Origin: Eublepharis macularius
Lineage: Eukaryota > Chordata > Lepidosauria > Squamata > Eublepharidae
Direction: 5' to 3'
Assembly (NCBI RefSeq): GCF_028583425.1
Contig: NC_072801.1
Location: 64,309,766 to 64,373,765 of the forward strand
DNA: 64,000 nt
Shown one piece after another: positions 18,426 to 30,800 of the stretch (within the stretch, counting starts at the first letter, position 1; each line of letters starts with the position of its first letter). Made by a program: the position numbers and the translations under genes. A model generated the notes under the pieces. It had not been told where the DNA came from. It did no database searches and saw nothing but the letters and a program-made list of their open reading frames with translations.

Positions 18426-18865
18426 ACAGGCACCAGTACTATGGGTGTAGCCCCCAACCTCCTTAGCTGCATCTCCATGCCAGAAAACACCCTGTTGTAC
18501 TTCTGCAAGTTCTACATAAATGTACAGGACCAGGGGTGGTAGTGGTTGGCCTTCTGTTGCCACTCTCACCCCTTTCCTTGTTCATTGCTAAGCCTGCTAC
18601 TGCAACCATTCTCATAGTTGCTCTGCCCTCTATCTTTTGCTTATGTTCTTACCCCCCTCCATCTTTTTTTCATGGTGTTGCCAGAAGTGTGGCAAGCAGT
18701 CTTCTTCCTTTCCAGGCATGGCGTTAAATTGAGGGTGAGTGATTGTGATCTGTTTACGAGCAACCACATCTCACTCCCTTCTTTTTCTTTTCCGTTTTAG
18801 CTGAGGAGCTGTCTCCTTGGTTGGCCGCTTGATTCCTCAGCTGTCACATACTTTTTGAAGTCATC

Positions 18866-21800
18866 ATGTCGGGGCCCGGAAGCAAGCGGGCAGCAGGAGA
18901 TGGGGGCTCGGGGCCCCCTGAGAAGAAAGCCAACAGAGAAGAGAAGACCACCACTACACTCATTGAGCCCATCCGGCTAGGGGGCATTTCTTCCACGGTA
19001 AGGACATGGGGATGGGGGCAGGCGTGTTTGATTTTTCTTTTAGTTTTTTGTTTTGAACAGAAATGCTTGGAATCCTTGTAAGGATGTGTAGGCGTTTTAA
19101 ACACTTTGATGGGATGTTAGAAAAGCACTATGAAACATTACAAGAATAGGCCAAAAAAATTCTAAGCATGTTGTTGCCTAATACTGGATGTCAGCACCAG
19201 GGTATCGGAAGTATTTCTTCAGGCTTACCTAGAGGTAGATGCCTGTCCTATGGAATTTGTCTTTTCACATACACACACACATGTACGCAAATTTGAAAGA
19301 GACAGGTTTGGAAAAGTCACTCAAACAATTGTCCAGGGTTTTTTTCTGCTATTTAACTTATTTGAAAGCCCAGGAAACCAAATCTTGTAACTGGATGCTT
19401 AGATCCACTTCCCTATACTCTTGTCCTCAGCTTTATTTTCATCTTAAAGACTTAACTGGCATGGATTTCAATCCATGGAACATCACTAACATAATACTAG
19501 GATGCAAATGATACACTAAAAAGACATGCAAAAAAACTCAAACCATATTGTTTCGATGTCTATGATGGAGTGGTGTTGGATTTTTTTTTGAAGGTTTGAT
19601 AGACAGCTTTGAGTATAAGAACATAAGAGAAGCCGTGTTGGATCAGGCCAATGGCCCATCCAGTCCAACACTCTGTCACACAATGGCCAAAAACCAGGTG
19701 GAGACCAGAATTGTACACAGTATTCCAAATGAGGCCATACCATTGATTTATACAGGGGCATTATGATACTAGCTGATTTGTTTTCAGTTTCCTTCCCAAT
19801 AATCCCCAGCATAGCATTGACCTTTTTTATTGCCGTCGCACACTGCAATATTTTCAGTGAGTTATTCACCACAACTCCAAGATCTCTCTCTTGGTCAGTC
19901 CTCCGCCAGTTTGGACTCCCATCGTTGTGTATTTATATTTGGGATTTTGGGCCCCAATGTGCTTACTTTGCACTTGGCCACATTGAACCTCATTTGCCAT
20001 GTTGACACCCACTCGCCTAGTCTCAACAGATCTCTTTGGAGAGCCTCACAATCCTCCCTGGTTCTCACCACCCTGAACAGTTTAGTGCCATCTGCAAACT
20101 TAGCCACTTCACAGCTTACTCCCCACTCCAAATCATTAATGAACAAGTTAAAAAGCACCAGACCCAATACTCAGCCCTGCGGTACCCCACTGCTTACCAC
20201 TCTCCAGTGTGAATATTGCCCATTTATACTCACTCTCTGTTTTCTGTTCATTAGCCAGTTTTTGATCCACGAGTTGACTTGTCCTTTTACCCCGTGACTA
20301 TTGAGCTTACTTAGCAGCCTTTGATGAGGAACTTTATCAAAAGCTTTTTGGAAGTCCAGGTAGACAACATCTGTTGGTTCCCCCTTGTCCACATGTTTGT
20401 TCACTCCCTCAGAGAAGTGGTTTGTGAGACAAGATCTTCCCTTACAGAACCCATGCTGAGTCTTCCTCAATAGCTTTTGTTCATCAACATGCCTACTAAT
20501 TCTTTCTTTAATAACAGTTTCCACCAACTTACCCAGTATTGATGTTAGACTGACTGGCTTGTAATTTTCTGGATCTCCTCTGGAACACTTTTTAAAGATG
20601 AGGGTGACGTTAGCTACCTTCCAGTCCTCAGGAATGGAGGCAGATGTTAATGAAAGGTTACATATCTTTGTCAGGAGATCCACAAGTTCACATTTGAGTT
20701 CTTTCAGAACTCTTGGATGTATGCCATCCGGGCCTAGTGATTTGTTAGTTTTTAAATTGTCTATCGGTCATAGGACCTCCTCTCTCATCACCTCCATCAG
20801 ACTCAGATCTTTCAACACTCCTTCCGAAATCAGCGGTTCTGGAGTGGGCAAGTATGATTATGGTAGATCCCATATGCTTGGCATGTGAAGCTGTGGGGTT
20901 ATGGGCTATATGTAACTGGAATGTTGATACATTATCTTGTGAGTAGAAATGCTGATGGGAATGACAGAGGGTTGAACTGTGGATTAAATTCTGGTGATGG
21001 TCTTCCTTCTACAGGAGGAGATGGACCTCAAGGTGCTCCAGTTCAAGAACAAGAAACTAGCTGAGCGCCTGGAGCAGCGGCAAGCCTTTGAGGACGAGCT
21101 GCGTGAGCGCATTGAGAAACTGGAAAAGAGGCAGGCCACTGATGATGCCACCCTCCTGATCGTCAACCGCTATTGGAAACAGGTCTGGGGGGGGGGGCTG
21201 GCTGGCTGAGGTTTCCCCTTAAATGTCTAGGTTACAGATTAAAGTTTGATCATTGGTCCAGTCCTTGGTGAAATCTTAGGAAACCAGCCGGGGGCTAAGC
21301 ATTTCCTTTGGCCAGGCTGTAAAGCTTGGATTACTTAGCTGCCACGTTCCTTCCCTCTGACTTGCTGAATAGGAATAGAATTAGTAACACGATTAGTTCT
21401 GAGTCTGGCTTATTTTGACATATGCTCAGCCCAGTGTCCCATAATTTTTTCTTCCCCTTTCCCCCCCAAACTCCAAGTCCATTTCCTATCTTGTTCCACC
21501 AGCTGGATGAGACGGTACAAGTGCTGCTGAGACGTTATGATGGAGATTGTGGGCAACCTCCGGAGGAACCCAAACTAGATGCTGCAGGAGCTGATTTAGA
21601 GAGTCCATCTGTCCTAGGGCAGGAGGGACTGGAGAGGAGAGGTGAGCGCCAGTTTACTGTAATTGGGGGGGGATGGGCAGGGTCGGAAGAGGGGCTGTTC
21701 CCTCTTTCCTATTGGTACCAATGCTACTCTTCTTTATCCTCCAGAGACACTCCTGTCCCCTATCACTCCCCCCACCTCCTGGAAAGCTGGAGGCCTCGTG

Positions 21801-24800
21801 CTGAATGAGCCGGCCCTCTCCTTCCTGGCTACCTTGGCCAGCAGCAGCAGTGAAGAGATTGAGCTGCAGCTTCAGGAGCGCATGGAGTTCTCCAAGGCTG
21901 CCGTCTCCCGGATTGTGGAGGTCTCTGACAAGATCCACCGGCGCACGGAGGAGCTCTGCCAGAAGATCCACGCCCGTGGTGAGGTTTGACCCCACCCCTC
22001 CCTCAAAGAAGTCGTGACAGGCTTGGGAACCTTCAAAATATTTGACAACATTTCCAGCATCCTTTGCATAACACTTGATTGTGGGAGTGGTCCAGAGGGC
22101 CGGAATTCTTGCGTCATTAAGGAGAAGAGATTGGTGGGAGCGGGGGCAGAATATGTGAGAGGTGAAGGCTTAATGTTAGAAACAGTGGTTTTACTTAAAA
22201 ACTACACTTATTATTGTGCATGAGTTGGGCTTTAAAATAGCTCAGATAAATAACTTTTATTTAAAACATTTTTATGCTGCCTTTCCAACCAACTTAGGTC
22301 CCCAAAGTGGCAAAAAATCAATAATAGTTCATAGCAAATGAAGTTGGAAGGAGGGCGGGAATCTCAGGCCTCTCTTTCACCCTCAGTGGAGTTCGACCAG
22401 CTGGAAGAGGCAGTGAAGTGTCTCAACAAGGAGCTGATGCGGGAGAACCGCCACCTGCAGGATCTGACCACCCAGCTGCAGGAGAAGCACCACAAGATCT
22501 CCCTGGAGGTCAGTTCTGTGGCTGGGCACGTCCTCTGGGCGTCTCCTGCGGACTTCCATCCTGAACTCGGCAAACGGAGCGCTCTAAGGCCTGGCCTGTC
22601 TGCCTCTTTTTCCTGCTTAGTATACAGAGCTTCAGGACAAGGTGACTTCATCGGAGACCAAAGTGCTAGAAATGGAAACGACCATTGAAGACCTGCAGTG
22701 GGATATTGAAAAACTGCGCAAGCGTGAGCAGAAGCTGAACAAGCATTTGGCTGAGGCTCTGGAGCAGGCAAGTGGTGGCCATCAGAGGTCGCCCATTACC
22801 CAAATATTGATAATGTTTCAGTGCCTTTTTATGTCTTCCCCACTCCAGTACAGGAAGCATCTAAAGTGGGGTTCCCCAATGCGGTGCCAGTGGGCACCGT
22901 GGCGCCTGTCAGTACTTCCCTTGATACCTTTTCAGAAAGTGGGTGGGGCCATTGTAAAGCAGGACTTGTTGTTGGCTGCCAACATTCATGTGAAAGGGTT
23001 TTCCATGGCTCCAGCCACTGCAGGGCCAGGAGGGCCTCTTTGAGCTATTTTTCCATCAAGGCTTACTCCAGCTGTGCCTTGTAGTGGTTTGGGCAATGCT
23101 GAATGATTTTCTGTTCAGTTAGGCTTGGGGAGGTTCAAACAACCATGAGTGGTGATGTGGCAAGGCAGGGACCACCTCCTCCCTCTTTCACATAGGTTTT
23201 TAGGTAATTTGAGAATATATTTGTGTTCCTTTTAAAGTCTCTAAATCCAGAAGTAAAGGTTCACTTTAATACATGTATATTTATGTGAATTGCAAAAAAT
23301 AAAAAGACGTCAAAACGTATATGAAAGCATTATGGCTTTGAAACATACTGCACTATGACACTTTTATTTGCGCCAAACGTTGACATTATCTCATTGCAAG
23401 CATTTCAGAATACAGACCAATATTGGAGACCATGTTTCCACAACTGTTTTCTTCTTTAAAAAGAGCAGTCAGTTTTGGGGTGGCTGATGAACCCCGAAGC
23501 TGACAGAACCATTCATGTTTAGTAGCGTGGATTTTTCCGCCATTTTTTTCAATACTCCGCCAGTTCGCTTCAACGATTTTTTTTTTTACGTAAAATCTTG
23601 TCAGTAAAGTGGAATTAGATTTAATTATTTAGTTACTCAAAGAACACTGAACTTGTGAAATTCACTGCTGCAAGATGTAGTGATAGCTGCCAGTTTAGTT
23701 GGCTTTCAAAGGGCACCTTTCCAAAGACAGATTCATGGATGGGAAATCCCTCAGTGGCTCTTAGCCATAATGACGAAATGGCGCATCCGTGTTCCAAGGG
23801 AAGAAACTCCCTGAATGCCAACGCTGGGGGCAAGTGAAGCAAGATCCTTCGGTTCCTGTGCCCTGTTTGTTAGGGGAGCACCAGGTGGGCCACTGCATGA
23901 AACAGAGTGCTGTGCTGTTTATGGGCTGTCGGTCTGATTGAGCGCAGCAGCTTCTTGTATGCCTGATAGAATCATGCAGAAACAGCTGATCGCCAGGCAC
24001 ACTCACTCTCGAAAGCATGATCCAAAACTGCTTTGACACATGGAGGAAAATCTGCTCTGTTCTAATAACAATGCCAACAGGCACCTGTTCTTGTACTGTA
24101 AACATGAACCATCTCCTAGGGCAGCAGACGCTGTCAAGTTGCCAAGCAAAAAGAACCAAGTTCAGAATGTAACTCTTTGCTATTTCTTACGGTTCTTTGT
24201 TCCCTGTCTAATAACATATAATAAAAGCTCTGGGAAAGATATTTTCCCCTCAGCTTTGTAATAGCTTCAAACACTGTTGATAAAGGATCTTGTTCTGTCT
24301 TTTCTGTGTCGCTAAGAAACTTCTTTAGCTGTAGATGCTGAAAAAACTGGTGCCGCATTCATCAGTATTTTTTTTGCTATGCCATCATTATGTTATTATT
24401 TATTACCAAATCTTTATAGCGTAAATTACATTCTTTTTCTCTCATAGACCAAAGTGTGTGTCATTTAAATAGATGTTAATGTTGGGAAAATGCAACTTTG
24501 ATGTATAAGATTCTGAATGTTGTTCTCTGCTTCTTTGGCAGCTAAATTCGGGTTATTATGCATCAGGCAGTTCCGGTGGGTTCCAGGGTGGGCAGATCAC
24601 GCTTAGTATGCAGAAGGTAAGTGAGAAAAAAAAGGGGTGCTGAGTACCGAGCTCCATTGGGGGTATGGGCCTTGAGTCTCTTTGCTTTGCCGGGAGTGCC
24701 CTGCTAATAGCTTTTCTTTTGGTTTTGGGCTTGCAGTTTGAGATGTTGAATGCAGAACTGGAAGAGAACCAAGAACTTGCCAACAGCCGCATGGCAGAGC

Positions 24801-27800
24801 TGGAGAAACTGCAACAGGAAATGCAGCAAGCTGTCAGGACCAATGAGAAGCTCAAGGTAGCGAAGGGCCTGCTGCAGAATAGGTGTGAAAACAGTGCCAG
24901 GTTGGAGGGGGGAAAGTAGATATAGCCAGGAATGTCTTTTGTGTTATGTAATCTGCATTCGGCACCTATGAGTTTCAACTCCAGGTTCTTCTTCTTTTCA
25001 ATGAGACTGACATTTCTAGTCTTTGTGCGAACACTGAAAGAAACTTTAAAATTTGGGACTCTTGAAATGTCTGGCAAATATTTAGAAAGAAGGAGAGAGC
25101 AGGGTAAGAGCTCTCTGCATCTCCTCCGATGCTGTTAATGCATGAAACTCTTTTTTGGGGGGTGGAGGTGCACCCACCATTTTTCTCCCTCTTGAAATGA
25201 TTCCAAGTTGGCTATCCATACTCTGATATTGGCAGTCAGTATACATATTCATAAGCTAGATCAAACGGCTCCCTCATAATTATACACTGCATTAAAAAAA
25301 AACACTCCACCATCTAAGCCCTTTACATAAAAATTAATGAAAGGCTGCTCTGGCTTGCAGTCTGAAAAAGAGGCACAAGCAAGGGAAGGGAAGTTGTGCC
25401 TAATTACTTGCGCGTGCCATGTATCTATTTCTTCAAAGGCCACCATTTAGGCACAAATCTTGCATTGGGTTTTCCACTAGATTTGAAGCTGTGACAGTAC
25501 ATGCCAAGTAAATCAAGTCTAAGCGTACTGATTTCAGGAGACCGAGACAGAAGTTACTGTGCCTAGAATTGCACTGTTGAGCCCTGTGGGTTGTGGTTTT
25601 GTACTCTAGTCAGAGTGTATGGGATATAGCATGAGACTGAAAAGAACAACAGAGATTGAGGGTATGGTGTCATTATTGCTTTTTACATTTGGTTTTCCTG
25701 TGACATCCACCCACCAGATACTGATCAAATCCAGGCGTGCTTGGTTCCAGCAAGGTTTTTGTGTCATGCACTCTCTGACAACACACTGGGCTGGTTGCAG
25801 GACTCTGACTCGAGAATCGTTACTGGTTGAGAGACAAGCTGCTTCTCCTTCCCCTGGTGTGACTATTCCCGTTCCTATCCTGCAGGTGGCGCTGCGGAGC
25901 TTGCCCGAGGAGGCGGTGAAGGAGACGATGGAATACAAAGTGCTACAGTCTCAGTTCTCTTTGCTGTACAATGAGAGCTTGCAGGTGAAAACACAGCTGG
26001 ATGAGGCCCGTGCCCTTCTGCTCACCACCAAGAATAGCCACCTGCGCCATATTGAGCACATGGAGGTGAGGAGAGGAGGCAAGTGGGGTGTACGTGCACA
26101 TTGATGGCCTTTGCTGCCTGCAAGAGTGTCAGTGTGCTAGATTGGGGCAGAGGGACATGCCATCCTGTCCATTCCTCTCTCCTCTTAGTTTTCTCTTAGT
26201 TTAGCAGCTCAGGATTGAAACATGATCCAGGTGCTTATTGTTGGATTGTGATGCTCCCTTTTGAGAAAGGCATGCAAATGCACCCGTGCTTTCAGTGTTC
26301 TCATGTGCGCTTCGGTTCCTTGTGGCTGGTGCTGATTCCCCCTTCTCCCCCATCTGGCAACAGAGTGATGAGCTGAACTTACAGAAGAAGTTGCGGACAG
26401 AGGTGATCCAGCTCGAGGACACACTGGCTCAAGTGCGCAAGGAGTATGAAATGCTGCGTATTGAATTTGAGCAGAACTTGGCTGCCAACGAGCAAGCAGG
26501 TGAGACTGAATTTTTCTCCTCTTGGTCGTACTGCTCTGGATAAAGATTTCTCCTTGTCTGTGTACGATTTGGAGAGAGCCGGTGTGGCAGAGTGGTCAGA
26601 GTGCTGGACTAGGGTCTCAGAGACTCCGCTCTGCCATGGAAGTTGGCTAGATGACCTTGTCACATACTCGTAGCCTAACGTACATCACAGGATGGTTGTG
26701 AGGATAAACTGGTGGAGAGAATGATGTAAGCCATTGTGGGTCCCCATTGGGGAAAAAGGTGGGCGTACGAAGTAAATAAACCTTTGCAACTTGTGCAGTG
26801 GGCTTATCCCCCACTGGCTGCCCTTCAGTGCTAGTCCTTGCTGTGCTGTGATTACGGAAGTGTATTTAGTGTGACAGACAGAAGATCATACACTGAATTC
26901 TATCCGTGCTCGTGTGGCATGACCAATCCCAGTGCAGGAGGCTTATTTCCATGACCAAGGGAAACTGTGGCTGCCTCTATGGGCTCCATTCATTTCCTTC
27001 CCCCCCACATGTTTCAGGTGACTGTTATCCTCCAGGCCTACCCACTGTGGGGAGGGCAGTCCTCTTGAAACTTCCCACCTTCTAAATCCATCCGTTAAAA
27101 ACAAAGCAAACCCCTTGTGGCCAGTTGAAAAGATGTCCCAGTTACTTATACAGCAGGTTGGTTTGGTCTTTTTAAAGAAAAACTTGTTCATTTTTAATGC
27201 AAGTTCTTTTTAAAAATGCACACTGGAAGAGCCCTTCTTATTTGTTCTTGTCTTTCACCCTGGAGAAGCTCTCTTTCGAAAATGGTCCCTGTCACAACAT
27301 GGTGTGAATATCATTTGAAAATGGGTGCTTTTTTACCTCCTTCAGAACTTTTCTTCTGTTGACATGAAATGTGCTGATTTAATCAATTCTTCAGTGAATC
27401 GAGTGTAACGCTCCTGTGCTTGTTTGACCGCAGTGCCCTTCATCCATTCACAGTTCCTTTCAAAGCAGCCTTCTCTCCTCATTCTCTGTCCTCCCCTTTT
27501 GCTCTCAGGGCCCATCAACCGAGAGATGCGGCACCTCATCAGCAGCCTCCAGAACCATAACCACCAGCTGAAGGGCGATGTGCAGCGCTATAAACGCAAG
27601 CTCCGAGAGGTGCAGGCAGAGATCAACAAGGTGAGTGGAGGAGCTGTGGCTTTGGGGCAGGGCGTCCGCCTTGCATCCCAAAGGACCTCCCCCAGTCAAT
27701 CCTTATCATCTTCAAGTTTAAAAAAGGATCTAGTGGGAGGTGATATGAAGGATCTTGGCCTGATCCTCTGGAGAGCAACTGCCAGTCAGAGCAGACAGGA

Positions 27801-30800
27801 CCTTGAGAGATTCTAATGGTCTGATGTGGTAGAAGGTGGTTTCATGTGAGCTGCTGATGTGGAAGGGTCAGGGAACCCATGGCACGGTACAAGCGTTACT
27901 ACTGCTTCCCTCTGAAGTAAGTTATTTAAACATTTCTATGCTGCCTTTCCACCCAAATAGGGTCCCCAAGGCAGCGAATGTCAAAACGTTAAGAAAATTC
28001 AACATTAAGCACAGTATTTTAAAATAAAGTATATATAAAATAATTAAATATATAAACTTACAGCACCAAAGTCAGTGAGGAGGGCCAATAACAGTTGTTA
28101 TGGATATGCCAAATTAACGAAAAAAGGAGAGAGTGTGAGCAGCTGGCCCGATTAGCTTCATTGTGAATGGAGATTTGAACCCAGAACAACTTGGACCACA
28201 GACTGATATTCTACCCAGGACACCGCACTGATTCTGAAAGTTCTGAAAATAATTTGGTTGCCAGTTCTTCCCCCTCCTACTATGGATGTAAGCCTCTGCA
28301 AGTGGTCTAGGTTTGTTAAGCTAGGCAGCTGATTGGTCCAGTATTGTTAACTGACCCCCTGTTCTCTGCCCATGGACAAATTTTCTCCAATAGTCTCTGA
28401 AACCAAGAATGCCACTGTGCAGATGGCATTCACCTTTTTTCTTTCACCATGAGAATAGTTTTAGGTGGGTAGCTGTGTTGTTCTGCAGTGGAACAGCAGG
28501 ATTAGAGTCCAGTGGCACCTTGAGACCAACAAGATTTTCAGAGTGTTAGTTTTCGAGAGTCAGGGCTCCCTTCTTTAGAATGGTGGTCCTTGAGCCTTTA
28601 TATCCCGGCCAAAAGACTCAGGGATCACCATTCCTGCTTGTGTCTGAAGAAGGGAGTCCTGAATCTCAAAAGCTTACACTCTGAAAATCTTGTTGGTCTC
28701 AAGGTGCCACTGGACTCACATCCTGTCATTTCACCAAGGTGTCTTTTGTTGGCTAGGGTACAAGTGAAGGCAGCTCATCCTCTGCTCATGCAGCTGTTTG
28801 GCAAGCCTAGCAAACATATCCACACACTGGTCTTTGTAAAAGCTGCTGTTACCTTTTTGAACTTTGTAAGTATAGGCTGACTGTGCTGTCGAGTGTTTTT
28901 AATACTTTGGTAAGCTGTCTTGGGCACATCAGTGGGAAGGCGGGAGGCAGATGTTAGAATAATAAACAGTTCCAAGTGTTCTAGTGGAGTCTTACACCTT
29001 GCCCTGTAATGCATTCCTTCCCTTCAGGTCCGAATGCAGCAGAGTGGCTTTCTCTCTGGCTCCATGGCAGCTCCCCCTCTGTCAGGGGGCGAAGACCCTA
29101 CAGGACAGGCAGGAACCCCAGGCATAGTTGTGGTGAAAGAGGAAGAGGGATCAATGCCCCCTGAAGTAAAGAGGGAGCTCAAAGAAGTGCAAATAAAGAA
29201 GGAGCCAAAGGAGGAGATGGTGACCCCTCAGCCACCTGGGGTGCACGAGGTGGTGAAAAAGGAGGAAGAAGAACCACCTGCCCCCCAACCACCCACCCCA
29301 CAGCCACCCCCACCTCCCCGAGTCAAGGAACCTGAGCGATCCAAGGCACGTGGCGGAGATCGGAGTGGGGACCGCGAGAGGTCACGGGACCGGGACAAAG
29401 AGACCTCTTCGTCTTCATCCTCATCCTCCTCATCCTCCTCTCGGGATCGGGACAAACAGAAGGGTGGTGGAGACGATGGCAAGAAAAAGGATTCGGATCT
29501 TCTCAAACAGCTGAGGATCGAGCTGAAGTGAGAGCCATGGAGTGTCAAGGGGAAGGGGTTGTGGGGTGGAAGGTTTAAGTGGCGATTGGAGATTGAGGAG
29601 GAGGGAGAAAATGTTGGAGGGCTGGACTGTGTGAATCGAAGGGGCAGGGAGATTATGACTTGAGGGTGATAAGCATAAAAGTGTTGGTGAGCACTGGGGT
29701 TGCTTGAGGCTAGGGAGTCTTTTCCATGATGTGTCTTTGCCACTGCTGAGACTCCCAGGAACAGAAGAATCCCTATATGCCACAGGGAATACATGCAATG
29801 GATGCATAGTATGTACAGTGGATAATGCAGTACATCCACATTTCACGAGTGGAGAACGACGAAATAAAGTCAGTATATAATATATTCATAAGTGAGGAAG
29901 GAGAAAACCCCTAGAAATTTCATGGGCATTTAAAACAACCGTGGCCGATTGCTGGGCAGACTCGGGTGCTTTGGGGTGTGACCTCGGCTTTTACGCTGCT
30001 CCTTGCTTCCTCAGGAAGGCCCAAGAGAGCCAGAAGGAGATGAAGCTCCTCTTAGACATGTACAAGTCGGCCCCCAAAGAGCAGCGGGACAAAGTGCAGC
30101 TGATGGCGGCGGAGAAGAAAACCAAGGCAGAGGTGAGGCATGTGTCTCAGTGCACAAGATAGCTGACCTTCCCAGGCTACGTTCCTTCTCGACAGCCACA
30201 CCTAAACATTATTTGGGCTTAAGTATCTCCCCTGCTTCTGCCTGGAGTTTTCAGCCAAGTGGTTAGTGCAGTGAGAGCCTGCTTTAGTTTTGTACAGTTG
30301 ATTGTGGCGATAATGGTGTACCAACATACTGGTTCAGAGCAAGAAAGTGCAACTAGAGGTTCTGCGTGATTCACAGCTGCCCGGCACAAGGCAAGCTCCC
30401 AAGAGAAGATTTTACCCATGTTTAAAAACTCAATTATATATAATTAATTAAGGTATTTTAAATTTACTGTGTTATTTGCGATGGGATCTTACTAAACCAC
30501 GGCAGGAGGCAAGAATTTCAGGAGCCCTCTGTAATTCTCTTCGACTCAATCTTATTGGCAGGTGGAGGAGCTGCGGGTGCGGATCCGCGAACTGGAGGAG
30601 AAGGAGAAGAAAGAAAGCAAGAAGATGGCTGATGAGGATGCCTTGCGGAAGATCAAGTTGGCAGAGGAGCAAATTGAGCATCTGCAGAAAAAGCTGGCAG
30701 CAACAAAGCAGGTAATCCGTGTGGGAGGAAGCATGGGTGCAGCTTGAGTGTTTACTCTGGCTTGGAGGTTGCCCCAGCCTGTCTGTGGCCACGCAGAAGG

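Noticed and set aside
29228-29839. Long open frame (203 codons) on the minus strand over RNF40 exon 12
   Set aside because: It is the antisense shadow of a low-complexity coding exon, with no known domain and no promoter or splice context.
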